From Streptomyces rimosus (lineage in GTDB: Bacteria; Actinomycetota; Actinomycetes; Streptomycetales; Streptomycetaceae), in NCBI RefSeq assembly GCF_008704655.1, contig NZ_CP023688.1, positions 5,757,501-5,821,500 of the forward strand: a stretch of 64,000 nt of DNA. The letters are read 5' to 3'. The translations under genes and the position numbers were made by a program. Shown here piece by piece: positions 10,117-18,560 of the stretch. The notes below the pieces were generated by a model. It had not been told where the DNA came from. It did not search any database and was given only the letters and a program-made list of their open reading frames with translations. Positions within the stretch are counted from its first letter, which is position 1. The number at the start of each line of letters is the position of its first letter.

Positions 10117-12456
10117 ATGTCCCGGGACGGTTCGGCCCCGGCGGACGAGCAGGGGCGGACCGTCCGTACGGCAGGCGATATGTCGCTTTTCCAGCTTTTT
10201 CGTGCGCGGCTGACCGGGGGGACGAACGGGCAGGCCAACGGGACGGCGTCCGGGCAGGGCGCGAAAGGCGAGAAGCCGGAGCGTTCGGAGCGGTCGGAGG
10301 ACCGCATACGCGCCGTGCGGGCGGCTGAGCGTCCCGCAAGTGGTGCGGCGCGGCCCGCCGCCCGGCCGGGACGGTCGGAGCGGCCCGGGGACCGGCTCCG
10401 GGCGATGCCCGCGCGCCTGCTGTCCGACGGTGCCACCGCCGGTCCGGTCCACCCCATGCTGCGCCTCTTCGGCCGCTGGATTCGCCGTCCGCTGCTGCCC
10501 GCGCTGCGCCTCTGGCGCCGCAACATCCAGCTCCGCGTGGTCGCCACGACCCTGCTGATGTCGCTGGGCGTGGTGCTGCTGCTCGGCGTCGTGGTCATCG
10601 GACAGGTCCGCAACGGGCTGCTGGAGGCCAAGCGGCAGGCCGCGCAGAGCCAGGCGGCCGGCGGGTTCGCGGTGGCGCAGAAACTGGCCGACGGCGCCAC
10701 CGACAGCCGCGGCGACGACCCCGTACGGTCCGGCAACCGCGGCTCGCAGGACTCCGCGACCTGGCTGACCAGCCTGGTCGAACAGCTCGCCAGCGGTGGC
10801 CAGGGCGTCTTCTCCGTGGTGGCGCTCAGCTCCGGATCGGCCGTCGAGGAGCCCTTCGGCGACAGCAACCCGGACACCCGCGGTCCGCGCGCCTCCGGGG
10901 ACGTCGACCCCGAACGCAGCGTGCCCGCCGAGATGCGCCGGATGCTGGACACCAAGACCGGCACCTTCCGCCAGTCCACGCAGATCAAGCGGGTCGGGTC
11001 GGAAGAGGGCGAGCCGGCGATCATCATCGGCAAGCGGCTCAACGACGTGAACAGCAACCCGTACCAGCTGTACTACCTCTTCCCGTTCAGCCAGGAGGAG
11101 AAGTCGCTCAGCCTGGTGAAGGGGACCCTGGCGACGGCCGGGGTGTTCGTCGTGGTGCTGCTCGGCGCGATCGCCTGGCTGGTGGTCCGGCAGGTCGTCA
11201 CCCCCGTACGGATGGCCGCGGGCATCTCCGAGCGGCTGGCCGCCGGGCTGCTCCAGGAACGAATGAAGGTCACCGGCGAGGACGACATCGCCCGGCTCGG
11301 CGAGTCCTTCAACAAGATGGCGCAGAACCTCCAGGTCAAGATCCAGCAGCTGGAGGAGCTGTCCCGGATGCAGCGGCGGTTCGTCTCCGACGTGTCGCAC
11401 GAGCTGCGGACGCCGCTGACGACCGTACGGATGGCCGCCGACGTCATCCACGACGCGCGCGAGGACTTCGATCCGGTGACCGCGCGCTCCGCCGAGCTGC
11501 TGCGCGGGCAGCTCGACCGCTTCGAGTCGCTGCTCGCCGAGCTGCTGGAGATCAGCCGTTTCGACGCCGGCGCCGCCGCCCTGGAGGCCGAGCCGATCGA
11601 CCTGCGGGACGTGGTGAACCGGGTCCTGGAGGGCGCCGAGCCGCTGGCGGAGCGCAAGGGCACCCGGTTCGTGGTGCGCGGGGCCGAGCGGCCGGTGATC
11701 GCGGAGGCGGATGCCCGCCGCGTCGAGCGGGTGCTGCGCAACCTGGTCGTCAACGCGGTGGAGCACGGCGAAGGCCGGGACGTCGTGGTGCGGCTGGCCG
11801 CGGTCGGCGGCAAGAACGGCGGCGCGGTGGCCGTCGCCGTACGCGACTACGGCGTGGGCCTGAAGCCGGGAGAAGCAGCGCGCGTCTTCAACCGCTTCTG
11901 GCGCGCGGACCCGGCACGGGCCCGTACGACCGGCGGTACGGGGCTGGGCCTGTCGATCGCGGTCGAGGACGCGCGGCTGCACGGCGGCTGGCTACAGGCG
12001 TGGGGCGAGCCGGGCGGCGGCTCGCAGTTCCGGCTGACGCTGCCGCGTACGGCAGGAGAGGCGCTGCGCGGCTCCCCGATATCGCTGGAGCCGGAGGACT
12101 CCCGGCGCAACCTGGAGGCGGCCGGCTCGGGACTGCCACGCGGCGCGGCAGCGGTGCGGACCGCTACGGCCGCCATCCCGCCGCAGCAGCGGCTGGCGGA
12201 ACCGTGGCCTCTGGAGTCGCGGACTGAGGGGCAGAGGACGGCTGAGGCGGGCGCTGGCGTGGCTGATGGGGCTGATGGTGATGGGGGTGCGCGGGAGGCT
12301 GACGTGCGGGGGAACGGCGTGCGTGGGCGAGCGGCTGGTTCGGGCGACGGAGTGTCGGGCGGCGGCGTGTCGGGTGACGGTGCTGGGCGTGGGCTGAGCC
12401 GGGAGGCCGGGAACGGAGCGGGCGCGGAGCGGGAGGACGAGGTTCGTGGGCGCTGA
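10117..12456 (+). CDS. mtrB: Sensor histidine kinase MtrB
   Basis: A 779-aa membrane kinase, partner of MtrA. Order: a long disordered charged N-terminus (1-135), TM1 (about 140-162), an extracytoplasmic sensor region, TM2 (about 337-357), HAMP, HisKA with H428 in SHELRTPL, and a HATPase domain (NLVVNAVEHGEG, then TGGTGLGLS). After the kinase core (ends near residue 650) comes a ~125-aa low-complexity Gly/Ala/Arg tail. Both ends are longer than in the roughly 690-aa Streptomyces MtrB proteins I recall. The start is 2 bp past the mtrA stop; a later Met at residue 22 is an alternative. Confidence 0.94.
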   Translation: MSRDGSAPADEQGRTVRTAGDMSLFQLFRARLTGGTNGQANGTASGQGAKGEKPERSERSEDRIRAVRAAERPASGAARPAARPGRSERPGDRLRAMPARLLSDGATAGPVHPMLRLFGRWIRRPLLPALRLWRRNIQLRVVATTLLMSLGVVLLLGVVVIGQVRNGLLEAKRQAAQSQAAGGFAVAQKLADGATDSRGDDPVRSGNRGSQDSATWLTSLVEQLASGGQGVFSVVALSSGSAVEEPFGDSNPDTRGPRASGDVDPERSVPAEMRRMLDTKTGTFRQSTQIKRVGSEEGEPAIIIGKRLNDVNSNPYQLYYLFPFSQEEKSLSLVKGTLATAGVFVVVLLGAIAWLVVRQVVTPVRMAAGISERLAAGLLQERMKVTGEDDIARLGESFNKMAQNLQVKIQQLEELSRMQRRFVSDVSHELRTPLTTVRMAADVIHDAREDFDPVTARSAELLRGQLDRFESLLAELLEISRFDAGAAALEAEPIDLRDVVNRVLEGAEPLAERKGTRFVVRGAERPVIAEADARRVERVLRNLVVNAVEHGEGRDVVVRLAAVGGKNGGAVAVAVRDYGVGLKPGEAARVFNRFWRADPARARTTGGTGLGLSIAVEDARLHGGWLQAWGEPGGGSQFRLTLPRTAGEALRGSPISLEPEDSRRNLEAAGSGLPRGAAAVRTATAAIPPQQRLAEPWPLESRTEGQRTAEAGAGVADGADGDGGAREADVRGNGVRGRAAGSGDGVSGGGVSGDGAGRGLSREAGNGAGAEREDEVRGR

Positions 12457-14422
12457 AACAGGCCCGGGAGCGGGTGCTGAGGCGTGTATCGAGGCCCGTG
12501 CCGAGGTGCGCGAGGAGGCGCGCGCCGGGGTGGGTGCCGAGATGCGCGCCGGGGATGTGGCGCGGGCGCGGGGCGGTTCCCGGGTGCGCCTCGGGCTGCG
12601 CGGCGCCGCCGGCGGCAAGGGTGTGCGCGTACGTACAGGTGCGGTGCTCGGTTGTGGCGCGTTGCTGCTGGCCGGGTGCGCGTCGATGCCCGACAGCGGG
12701 GACATGCAGGCGGTCGACCAGTCGCCGCGCGCGGAGGCCGACTCGCAGGTACGCGTCTACGGTGTGCCGCCGCAGGACGGGGCGCAGCCGACCGAGATCG
12801 TCAGTGGCTTCCTCGACGCGACGACGAGCGACGAGGTGGATTTCAGTACGGCCGTGCAGTACCTGGCCAAGTCGGCGAAGAAGACGTGGCAGCCGTTCTC
12901 GGCGACGAATGTGCTCCAGCAGCGCCCGGCGGCCGAGCCCGTGGGCCAGGCCAACCGCGAGGACCCGAACGGCTACACGATCACGCTGTCCGGCAGTCAG
13001 GTCGCCACCGTCGACCGTAACCACGCGTACACCCCGGAGGAAAAGGGGTACAAGCAGACCATCCACCTGACCAAGGAAGACGGGCAGTGGCGCATCGACC
13101 GGCTGCCGAACGGGCTGGTGCTCGGGCAGTCCGACTTCCAGCGCATCTACCGGTCCGTCAACAAGTACTACTTCGCCGACTACAAGTCGGAGGCGCAGTC
13201 GGCCAAGGCGGGCCACAACGTACTGGTCGCCGACCCCGTCTACCTGCGGCAGCGGATAGACCCGGTCACCGCGAGCGTGGCCGCGCTGCTGGAGGGGCCC
13301 ACGAACTGGCTGAACCAGGTCACCGCCTCGGCGTTCCCGACGGGCACCACCCTCAAGAGCAGCGGTCTGGCGCTCGACGACTCCAACGCGCTGCGGGTGA
13401 ACCTCAGCAAGCGGGCGGCCGCCGCGGGACCGGCGCAGTGCCGGCGGATGGCGGCGCAGCTGTTCTTCACCGTCCAGGACATCACCCGGGCCTCGAAGAT
13501 CAGCGAGGTGGAACTGCGGGACGAGCGGGGCGGCCGGCTGTGCGTCCTGACGCAGGATCGGGCCAACAGCGAGTTCGCGCCACGCAAGCACGCCGGGCGG
13601 ACCGCCCAGGAGTACTTCATCGCCGCTGACCAGAAGGTGGTCAGGATGCCGGACACGACCACGGAACCGCAGCCGGTGCCGGGGCCGTTCGGCAGCGGAA
13701 AGACCCCGCTGAGTTCGATCGCGATCTCGCGCGACGAGGAGACCGCCGCGGGCGTCTCGGCCGACGGCCGGTCGCTGTACGTGGTGCCGCTGGAGTACGG
13801 CACCGAACGTGGTCCGGCTTTGCTGAACAGCACCGCCAACAACGGATTCTCCGCACCTAGTTGGGACGGTCTGGGGGACCTGTGGATAGCGGACCGAAGC
13901 GACAAGGGGTCGCGCCTGCTGCGGCTGCGCGGGGGCAAGGGGGTGCCGGACGAGGTGATGGTGCCCGGCCTCGGTGAGCGGCGAATCAAGTCGATCAAGG
14001 TGGCGTCCGACGGCATCCGGATCGCGGTACTGGTCGAGGACAAGGGGCGTACGACGCTGCAGCTCGGCCGGGTCGAGCGCGGCGGGACGGCGCAGCACCC
14101 GGTGCTGTCGGTGGAGGAACTGCGTCCGGTCGCCCCGCAGTTGGAGGACGTGATGGCGGCGTCCTGGGCGGGTGGCAGCCGGCTCGTGGTCGTCGGCAGG
14201 CAGTCCGGCGGGGTGCAGCAGATGCAGTACATGGAGACGGACGGCTCGGCATCGAGCGCGCAGACCCTGCCCGGCGTCAACGGGGTCAAGGCGGTGACCG
14301 CTTCGGAGGACGAGGCGAGGCCGCTGATCGCCGACGGTGCCGAGGGGATAGTGCGGCTGCCGCAGGACGCGAATTGGAAGACGGTGGCCAAGGAGGGGAA
14401 GGCGCCGGTTTATCCGGGGTGA
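12446..14422 (+). CDS. lpqB: Lipoprotein LpqB
   Basis: A 658-aa lipoprotein with lipobox LLAGC (Cys78) after an unusually long basic N-region; a later Met (residue 33) would give a more normal signal peptide. The mature protein has a GerMN-like domain (about 130-340) and a C-terminal LpqB beta-propeller-like domain. LpqB binds the extracytoplasmic part of MtrB and tunes MtrA signalling. The GTG start lies inside the last codons of mtrB (11-bp overlap), completing the mtrAB-lpqB operon. Confidence 0.94.
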   Translation: MGAETGPGAGAEACIEARAEVREEARAGVGAEMRAGDVARARGGSRVRLGLRGAAGGKGVRVRTGAVLGCGALLLAGCASMPDSGDMQAVDQSPRAEADSQVRVYGVPPQDGAQPTEIVSGFLDATTSDEVDFSTAVQYLAKSAKKTWQPFSATNVLQQRPAAEPVGQANREDPNGYTITLSGSQVATVDRNHAYTPEEKGYKQTIHLTKEDGQWRIDRLPNGLVLGQSDFQRIYRSVNKYYFADYKSEAQSAKAGHNVLVADPVYLRQRIDPVTASVAALLEGPTNWLNQVTASAFPTGTTLKSSGLALDDSNALRVNLSKRAAAAGPAQCRRMAAQLFFTVQDITRASKISEVELRDERGGRLCVLTQDRANSEFAPRKHAGRTAQEYFIAADQKVVRMPDTTTEPQPVPGPFGSGKTPLSSIAISRDEETAAGVSADGRSLYVVPLEYGTERGPALLNSTANNGFSAPSWDGLGDLWIADRSDKGSRLLRLRGGKGVPDEVMVPGLGERRIKSIKVASDGIRIAVLVEDKGRTTLQLGRVERGGTAQHPVLSVEELRPVAPQLEDVMAASWAGGSRLVVVGRQSGGVQQMQYMETDGSASSAQTLPGVNGVKAVTASEDEARPLIADGAEGIVRLPQDANWKTVAKEGKAPVYPG

Positions 14423-14802
14423 GGGGTGGTTCGGGGCTTGGGGTGTGAGGGGCTGTGGGGGGCTGGTTCGGGGCTTGGGGGGGGAAAAAAGGTGGTTGGG
14501 GTTGGTGAGGGCTTGTGAGGGTGGGTAACTGACGCTGGGGTGGAGCGGTGCGGGTGGGTGTTGACCTGTCCGTATGGCTTGGACTGGGTGTGCGGGTGCG
14601 CGTTGATCTGCCCGTACGGCTTGGACTGGGTGTGCGGGCGGGCGTTGATCTGCCGGTACGGCTTGGACTGGGTGTGCGGGTGGGTGCTGGCTTGCCCGTA
14701 CGGCTTGAGTTGGGGGCGCGGCGGGTGTCGGCCTGCCCGTATGGCCTGGTCAGTCGCGGTGTGAGTGCGCGTCGGGACAACTCCGTCACCCGAGTTATCC
14801 AC
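14410..14802 (-). CDS. Candidate small His/Pro-rich repeat protein (doubtful)
   Basis: An open frame of 130 codons (GTG start) runs antisense through the 42-nt repeat. It encodes about three and a half copies of a 14-residue unit (approximate core KPYGQINAHPHTQS). Within the repeats almost every third codon position is G or C, as in real Streptomyces genes, whereas the C-terminal 45 codons are less biased. It overlaps the lpqB end by 13 bp. There is no good ribosome site and no known domain. It could be a genuine small gene, a remnant, or chance openness of a 3n-period repeat. Confidence 0.2.
   Translation of the reverse strand: MDNSGDGVVPTRTHTATDQAIRAGRHPPRPQLKPYGQASTHPHTQSKPYRQINARPHTQSKPYGQINAHPHTQSKPYGQVNTHPHRSTPASVTHPHKPSPTPTTFFPPPSPEPAPHSPSHPKPRTTPHPG
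14548..14749. repeat. 42-nt tandem repeat, about five copies
   Basis: Copies begin at about 14548, 14588, 14630, 14672 and 14714. The middle three are exactly 42 nt and the ends are degenerate. Each copy has a CCGTACGG or CCGTATGG (one CCGGTACGG) core followed by CTTGGACTGG in the best copies. It lies in the 421-bp gap between lpqB and comF. Confidence 0.9.
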
Positions 14803-14803
14803 A
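14795..14803 (+). promoter_or_regulatory. DnaA-box-like sequence upstream of comF
   Basis: TTATCCACA is an exact match to the classical DnaA box and one base from the TTGTCCACA form preferred in Streptomyces oriC. It stands alone 41 bp before the comF start, so it is not an origin. It could be a DnaA-responsive site or chance. Confidence 0.4.
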
Positions 14804-14843
14804 GGGGGTGGCAGCCCTGCCCGCCCCGCGGGACAGTAGATCC

Positions 14844-16145
14844 ATGCGGGGCGTATGGCGGGAAATCACCGGCCTGGTACTACCGGTGGACTGCGCAGGG
14901 TGCGGCCGTCCTCGTACGGAACTGTGCGAGGAATGCCGACGGGCGCTGATCCGGGGGGTGAGGGGGAGGGGTGGGGGCGGGGGCGGGGGAGGCCCCCAAG
15001 GCCCCCGAAGAGTGCGCCCAAGCCCCGCCCCACCCGGCTTGCCGCCGACTTACGCGGCGGCCCCCTACGCCGATGAGGTACGGGCCGTGCTGCTCGCCCA
15101 CAAGGAGCGGGGTGCGCTGCGGCTGGCCGGTCCGCTGGGGCTGGCGTTGGCGGGGGCGGTGCGCGGGCTGTGGGCGTGGGGCGGGCCGCTGCATCCGTAC
15201 GGCGGTAGCCACCCGTACGGTGGGAGGATCCCGGACGTCGGGAGACTTCCGTACGGCGGGAGGGCCCCGTACGACGGGAGGATCCCGCGCGGCGAGCAGC
15301 CCCCGTACGGCAGGAGCACTCAACCGCCCGGAGCCACTGAAGCGAAGACGGGCCGCTCAGGCTCCCCTGGCGGTGCTCCGTACCGTCCGCAGGCCGCGCA
15401 TCCTACGACCGGACGCTGGATTCCGCCGCTCGGTGACCTGACGAGCACCGCTCGGACGGAGTGCCCACCCCCAGCCGGCACGGCGCCGCAACCTCCCGAT
15501 CCCCGATCAAGCCCGGACGCGGACTCCGGCCACACGGGCTCGCCCCGAGGCCCACGCCCCTCGGCCGACCCGCCGACCCCCACCTCCAGCGGAGCGTCGA
15601 GCCTCACCGCTGGTAGCAGCCCTCCGGCCAGCCGGCCCGAAGCGCCGGCCCCCAGAGCCGACCGCCACCCGAACCTCACCAGACCCCTGCCCCCTCCTCA
15701 GCCCCACACACCCTCCAGCCGCCCCCGCCCCTCCAGTACCCCATCCGTCCCCCTTCTCCTGATCCCCATCCCCTCCGCCCCGCGCGCCGTGGCGGGGCGG
15801 GGGCATGATCCGGTGCGGCGGATGGCGCTGGCGGCGGCGCGGGACCTTCGCCGGGAAGGGGTGCCCGTTCGGGTACTCAATGTGCTGAAGCAACGGCGTA
15901 CGGTGGTTGACCAGGCGGGCCTCAGTGCCCGCCAGCGCCTGGCCAACGTCTCCGGGGCCCTGATCGTCGTCACCGGAGCCGGGCGGCTGCTGGCGGCGGC
16001 CCCGGTGGTGCTGGTGGACGATCTGATGACCACCGGGGCTTCGCTGGCGGAGGCGGCGCGGGCGGTCCGGGCGGCCGGCGGGAGGGTGGTGGGCGCGGGT
16101 GTGGTGGCGGCGCCGCGGAGTGCTTTCGAAATCAACTGGAACTGA
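14844..16145 (+). CDS. ComF family phosphoribosyltransferase-like protein with large insert
   Basis: A 433-aa protein, nearly twice the usual ~220-250 aa. Residues 17-31 form the ComF zinc-finger pattern (Cys 17, 20, 28, 31), followed by a poly-Gly stretch and YADEVRAVLLAHKERG (about 76-91). The phosphoribosyltransferase half is intact at the C-terminus with VLVDDLMTTGASLAEA and QAGLSARQRLANV. Between them lie about 200 residues (about 112-312) of Pro/Gly/Ser-rich sequence, partly an 18-nt tandem repeat. ComF proteins act in DNA uptake in competent bacteria; the role in Streptomyces is unknown. ATG 14844 fits the family start. Confidence 0.85.
   Translation: MRGVWREITGLVLPVDCAGCGRPRTELCEECRRALIRGVRGRGGGGGGGGPQGPRRVRPSPAPPGLPPTYAAAPYADEVRAVLLAHKERGALRLAGPLGLALAGAVRGLWAWGGPLHPYGGSHPYGGRIPDVGRLPYGGRAPYDGRIPRGEQPPYGRSTQPPGATEAKTGRSGSPGGAPYRPQAAHPTTGRWIPPLGDLTSTARTECPPPAGTAPQPPDPRSSPDADSGHTGSPRGPRPSADPPTPTSSGASSLTAGSSPPASRPEAPAPRADRHPNLTRPLPPPQPHTPSSRPRPSSTPSVPLLLIPIPSAPRAVAGRGHDPVRRMALAAARDLRREGVPVRVLNVLKQRRTVVDQAGLSARQRLANVSGALIVVTGAGRLLAAAPVVLVDDLMTTGASLAEAARAVRAAGGRVVGAGVVAAPRSAFEINWN
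15195..15320. repeat. 18-nt tandem repeat inside comF
   Basis: CCGTACGG or close variants recur every 18 nt at 15195, 15213, 15231 (degenerate), 15249, 15267, 15285 (degenerate) and 15303. Units resemble CCGTACGGCGGGAGGATC and encode six-residue repeats such as PYGGRI. This is the repeat part of the comF insert. Confidence 0.85.
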
Positions 16146-16463
16146 CCGCCAAAATTCATCGTTGCAGGTAACAAGCGCGAAAAGGCATCCAAACGGAGCT
16201 AGTACCAGCCAGGGGGTGCCGTCACCCGCCCGAGAGAGCTATGTTCGGTTGTGAGGACTTGGCAGACGCTTTGCCTCAGATGCCGGATAGGTGCGTTTAA
16301 CGGGTCTTTGCGGGGACTCTGAAGACACGGGAGTGGGGACCCTGCTCACGGGGGAGGAGGAGGTGAAAGTCGCCAAGTCCGAGGCTTCGGCACTTACCGG
16401 AGCCTGGTGCAAGAAGGAATCGCTCCGCGCGCCGAGCGGGGCGATCCGGGAACGGAGTTCTGC
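16146..16463 (+). other. Leader and promoter region of hpf, no gene seen
   Basis: A 318-bp gap between comF and hpf with lower GC (16150-16300) than its surroundings, as expected for a regulated promoter. I see no confident -35/-10 pair. A purine run (GGGGGAGGAGGAGG) near 16350 is followed by an in-frame ATG at 16407, which would add 19 non-conserved residues to HPF. Confidence 0.4.
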
Positions 16464-17156
16464 GTGGACATCGTCGTCAAGGGCCGCAAGACCGAGGTGC
16501 CCGAGCGGTTCCGCAAGCACGTGGCCGAGAAGCTGAAGCTGGACAAGGTCCAGAAGCTCGACGGCAAGGTGATCAGCCTGGACGTCGAGGTGTCCAAGGA
16601 GCCCAACCCCCGGCAGGCCGACCGTTCCGACCGAGTGGAGATCACGCTCCGCTCCCGAGGCCCGGTCGTACGGGCCGAGGCGGCCGCCGCCGATCCCTAC
16701 GCCGCGCTCGATCTGGCCACGGCCAAGCTGGAAGCGCGGCTGCGCAAGCAGCACGACAAGCGCCACTCGCGGCGCGGCAACGGACGCATCCCGGCGAGTG
16801 ACGTCGCGGTCAGCGTGCCGGACGCGGCCTCGCTGGACGAGAGCGGCCGGCTGACCGTGGACGGCGAGCCGCGGGACGAGGTGCCGACGACGAAGATGGG
16901 CTCGCTGGAGATCCAGGGCGAAGGGCCGCTGGTCGTCCGCGAGAAGACCCACTCCGCGGCACCGATGACCCTCAACCAGGCGCTGTACGAAATGGAGTTG
17001 GTCGGCCATGACTTCTACCTCTTCGTCGACGCCGAGACCAAGCAGCCGAGTGTCGTCTACCGGCGGCACGCCTACGACTACGGCGTCATCCACCTGAACC
17101 CCGACTCGTTCGGAGGAGAGGAGCCCGGTGGCGCCGGAGGGGCGCTCGGCGGCTGA
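16464..17156 (+). CDS. hpf: Ribosome hibernation promoting factor, long form
   Basis: A 230-aa HPF/RaiA-family protein. The N-terminal domain (residues 1-~105, starting MDIVVKGRKTEVPERF) binds the ribosomal decoding centre; the C-terminal domain (about 165-225; LNQALYEMELVGHDFYLFVDAETKQPSVVYRR) drives dimerisation of two 70S particles into silent 100S ribosomes. The two-domain length identifies the long form. GTG 16464 follows AACGGAG at a good distance and matches the conserved family start. A strong terminator follows, so this is a single-gene unit. Confidence 0.95.
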   Translation: MDIVVKGRKTEVPERFRKHVAEKLKLDKVQKLDGKVISLDVEVSKEPNPRQADRSDRVEITLRSRGPVVRAEAAAADPYAALDLATAKLEARLRKQHDKRHSRRGNGRIPASDVAVSVPDAASLDESGRLTVDGEPRDEVPTTKMGSLEIQGEGPLVVREKTHSAAPMTLNQALYEMELVGHDFYLFVDAETKQPSVVYRRHAYDYGVIHLNPDSFGGEEPGGAGGALGG

Positions 17157-17168
17157 CGGCCGCTGAAG

Positions 17169-17199
17169 TGGTGCCCCCGGCGTACGCCCGGGGGCACCA
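17169..17199 (+). terminator. Terminator of hpf
   Basis: A perfect 12-bp stem (17169-17180 with 17188-17199) with a 7-nt CGTACGC loop, 12 bp past the hpf stop. There is no T-run, which is common for Streptomyces terminators. Confidence 0.8.
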
Positions 17200-17392
17200 T
17201 TGCGCCTGCGGGGGGCAGGAGTTGAGGCCGTATAGTGTTTGTGCCAGCCAGGGAGCTTGTGAGCACGAAATGGCGACATGCCGGGGAGACGGTTGTATGG
17301 CGTTGTTCGGGCTGGCCGCAGGGGGCTGTTGTCAACCAGCCTTACATCCAAACTCTGGCCTTCACCGGCCGAGTAGTTGACGGGAGGGAACG

Positions 17393-18148
17393 ATGGGGGA
17401 CAGCTTCGGGCCCGTGCGCGGCGGAGCGGACGACGAAGGATTCGGCGTCGGCGACGATTCCGGCATGGACGCGAGCATGTCGCGCAAGGAGCCGATCAGG
17501 GTCCTGGTCGTCGACGACCACGCGCTCTTCCGCAGGGGCCTGGAGATCGTGCTCGCCCATGAAGAGGACATCCAGGTCGTCGGCGAGGCCGGGGACGGCG
17601 CCGAGGCGGTGGACAAGGCGGCCGACCTGCTGCCCGACATCGTGCTGATGGACGTACGGATGCCCCGGCGCGGCGGCATCGAGGCGTGCACCTCCATCAA
17701 GGAGGTGGCCCCCAGCGCGAAGATCATCATGCTGACGATCAGCGACGAGGAGGCCGACCTCTACGACGCGATCAAGGCCGGGGCCACCGGCTACCTCCTC
17801 AAGGAGATCTCCACGGACGAGGTGGCCACGGCGATCCGCGCGGTCGCGGACGGCCAGTCCCAGATCAGCCCGTCGATGGCGTCCAAGCTGCTGACCGAGT
17901 TCAAGTCGATGATCCAGCGCACGGACGAGCGACGCCTCGTGCCGGCGCCCCGGCTCACCGACCGTGAGCTGGAGGTCCTCAAGCTGGTGGCCACGGGCAT
18001 GAACAACCGGGACATCGCCAAGGAACTGTTCATCTCCGAGAACACCGTCAAGAACCACGTCCGCAACATCCTGGAGAAGCTCCAGCTGCACTCCCGGATG
18101 GAAGCGGTGGTGTACGCGATGCGGGAGAAGATCCTGGAGATCCGCTGA
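17393..18148 (+). CDS. Orphan LuxR/NarL-type response regulator
   Basis: A 251-aa regulator: a ~34-aa acidic N-terminal extension, a receiver domain with DD pocket (VVDDH) and phospho-acceptor D87 (VLMDVRMP), and a LuxR-type helix-turn-helix (LTDRELEVLKLVATG to NTVKNHVRNILEKL, about 183-240). No kinase gene is adjacent, so it is an orphan. Its place between hpf and secA matches the S. coelicolor regulator I recall as OrrA (SCO3008), reported to work with the orphan kinase OhkA; that identity comes from memory. ATG 17393 follows a strong GGGAGGG site. Confidence 0.9.
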   Translation: MGDSFGPVRGGADDEGFGVGDDSGMDASMSRKEPIRVLVVDDHALFRRGLEIVLAHEEDIQVVGEAGDGAEAVDKAADLLPDIVLMDVRMPRRGGIEACTSIKEVAPSAKIIMLTISDEEADLYDAIKAGATGYLLKEISTDEVATAIRAVADGQSQISPSMASKLLTEFKSMIQRTDERRLVPAPRLTDRELEVLKLVATGMNNRDIAKELFISENTVKNHVRNILEKLQLHSRMEAVVYAMREKILEIR

Positions 18149-18164
18149 GCGGACACCGGCCGGC

Positions 18165-18299
18165 CGGATCGCTCGGCGGGACCCCGGGCAGCGGATCGCT
18201 CGACGGAACCCATGGCAGCGAGCCTCCGGCGGGGACCCATGACAGCGGGCCCCTCGGCGGGACCCTGGGCAGCGGGCCCCTCAGCGGCACCCCGGCCGC
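18165..18299. repeat. 27-nt tandem repeat, five copies
   Basis: Five contiguous 27-nt units start at 18165, 18192, 18219, 18246 and 18273, with the pattern CGGxxCxCTCGGCGGGACCC then xGGGCAG. They lie just after the response regulator stop in the 412-bp gap before the convergent glycosylase gene. The remainder (18300-18560) is C-rich low-complexity sequence with no gene I can support. Confidence 0.9.
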
Positions 18300-18560
18300 G
18301 AACTGCCTCAGCACGTTTCTCAGCGGCTGACCGCTCTGCGGCTGACCGCTGAGCGGATCTCTCAGCACCCGCGCCCCGGGCAGCTCCCCCCTTCCGCAGC
18401 TCACCCCCTCAGGGACCACCCCTCAGGCCCCCCAGGCCCCTCGGATGCCTCAGGCGCCTCAGCATCCGAACGCTTCAGCGGCGGCCCCCCGACCTGCCCC
18501 CGCTCTCACCCCCACATCCACTCATTCAGGTGACACAAACGCCGCCCCGTCCTCCCCTCC

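Noticed and set aside
14548..14749. 42-nt tandem repeat read as a CRISPR array
   Set aside because: Repeats are directly adjacent with no unique spacers, diverge along the array, and no cas gene is present.
18048..18419. Minus-strand frame with 9-residue repeats over the 27-nt minisatellite as a gene
   Set aside because: It runs antisense into the conserved response regulator, has weak codon bias and no start signal; openness follows from the 3n repeat period.
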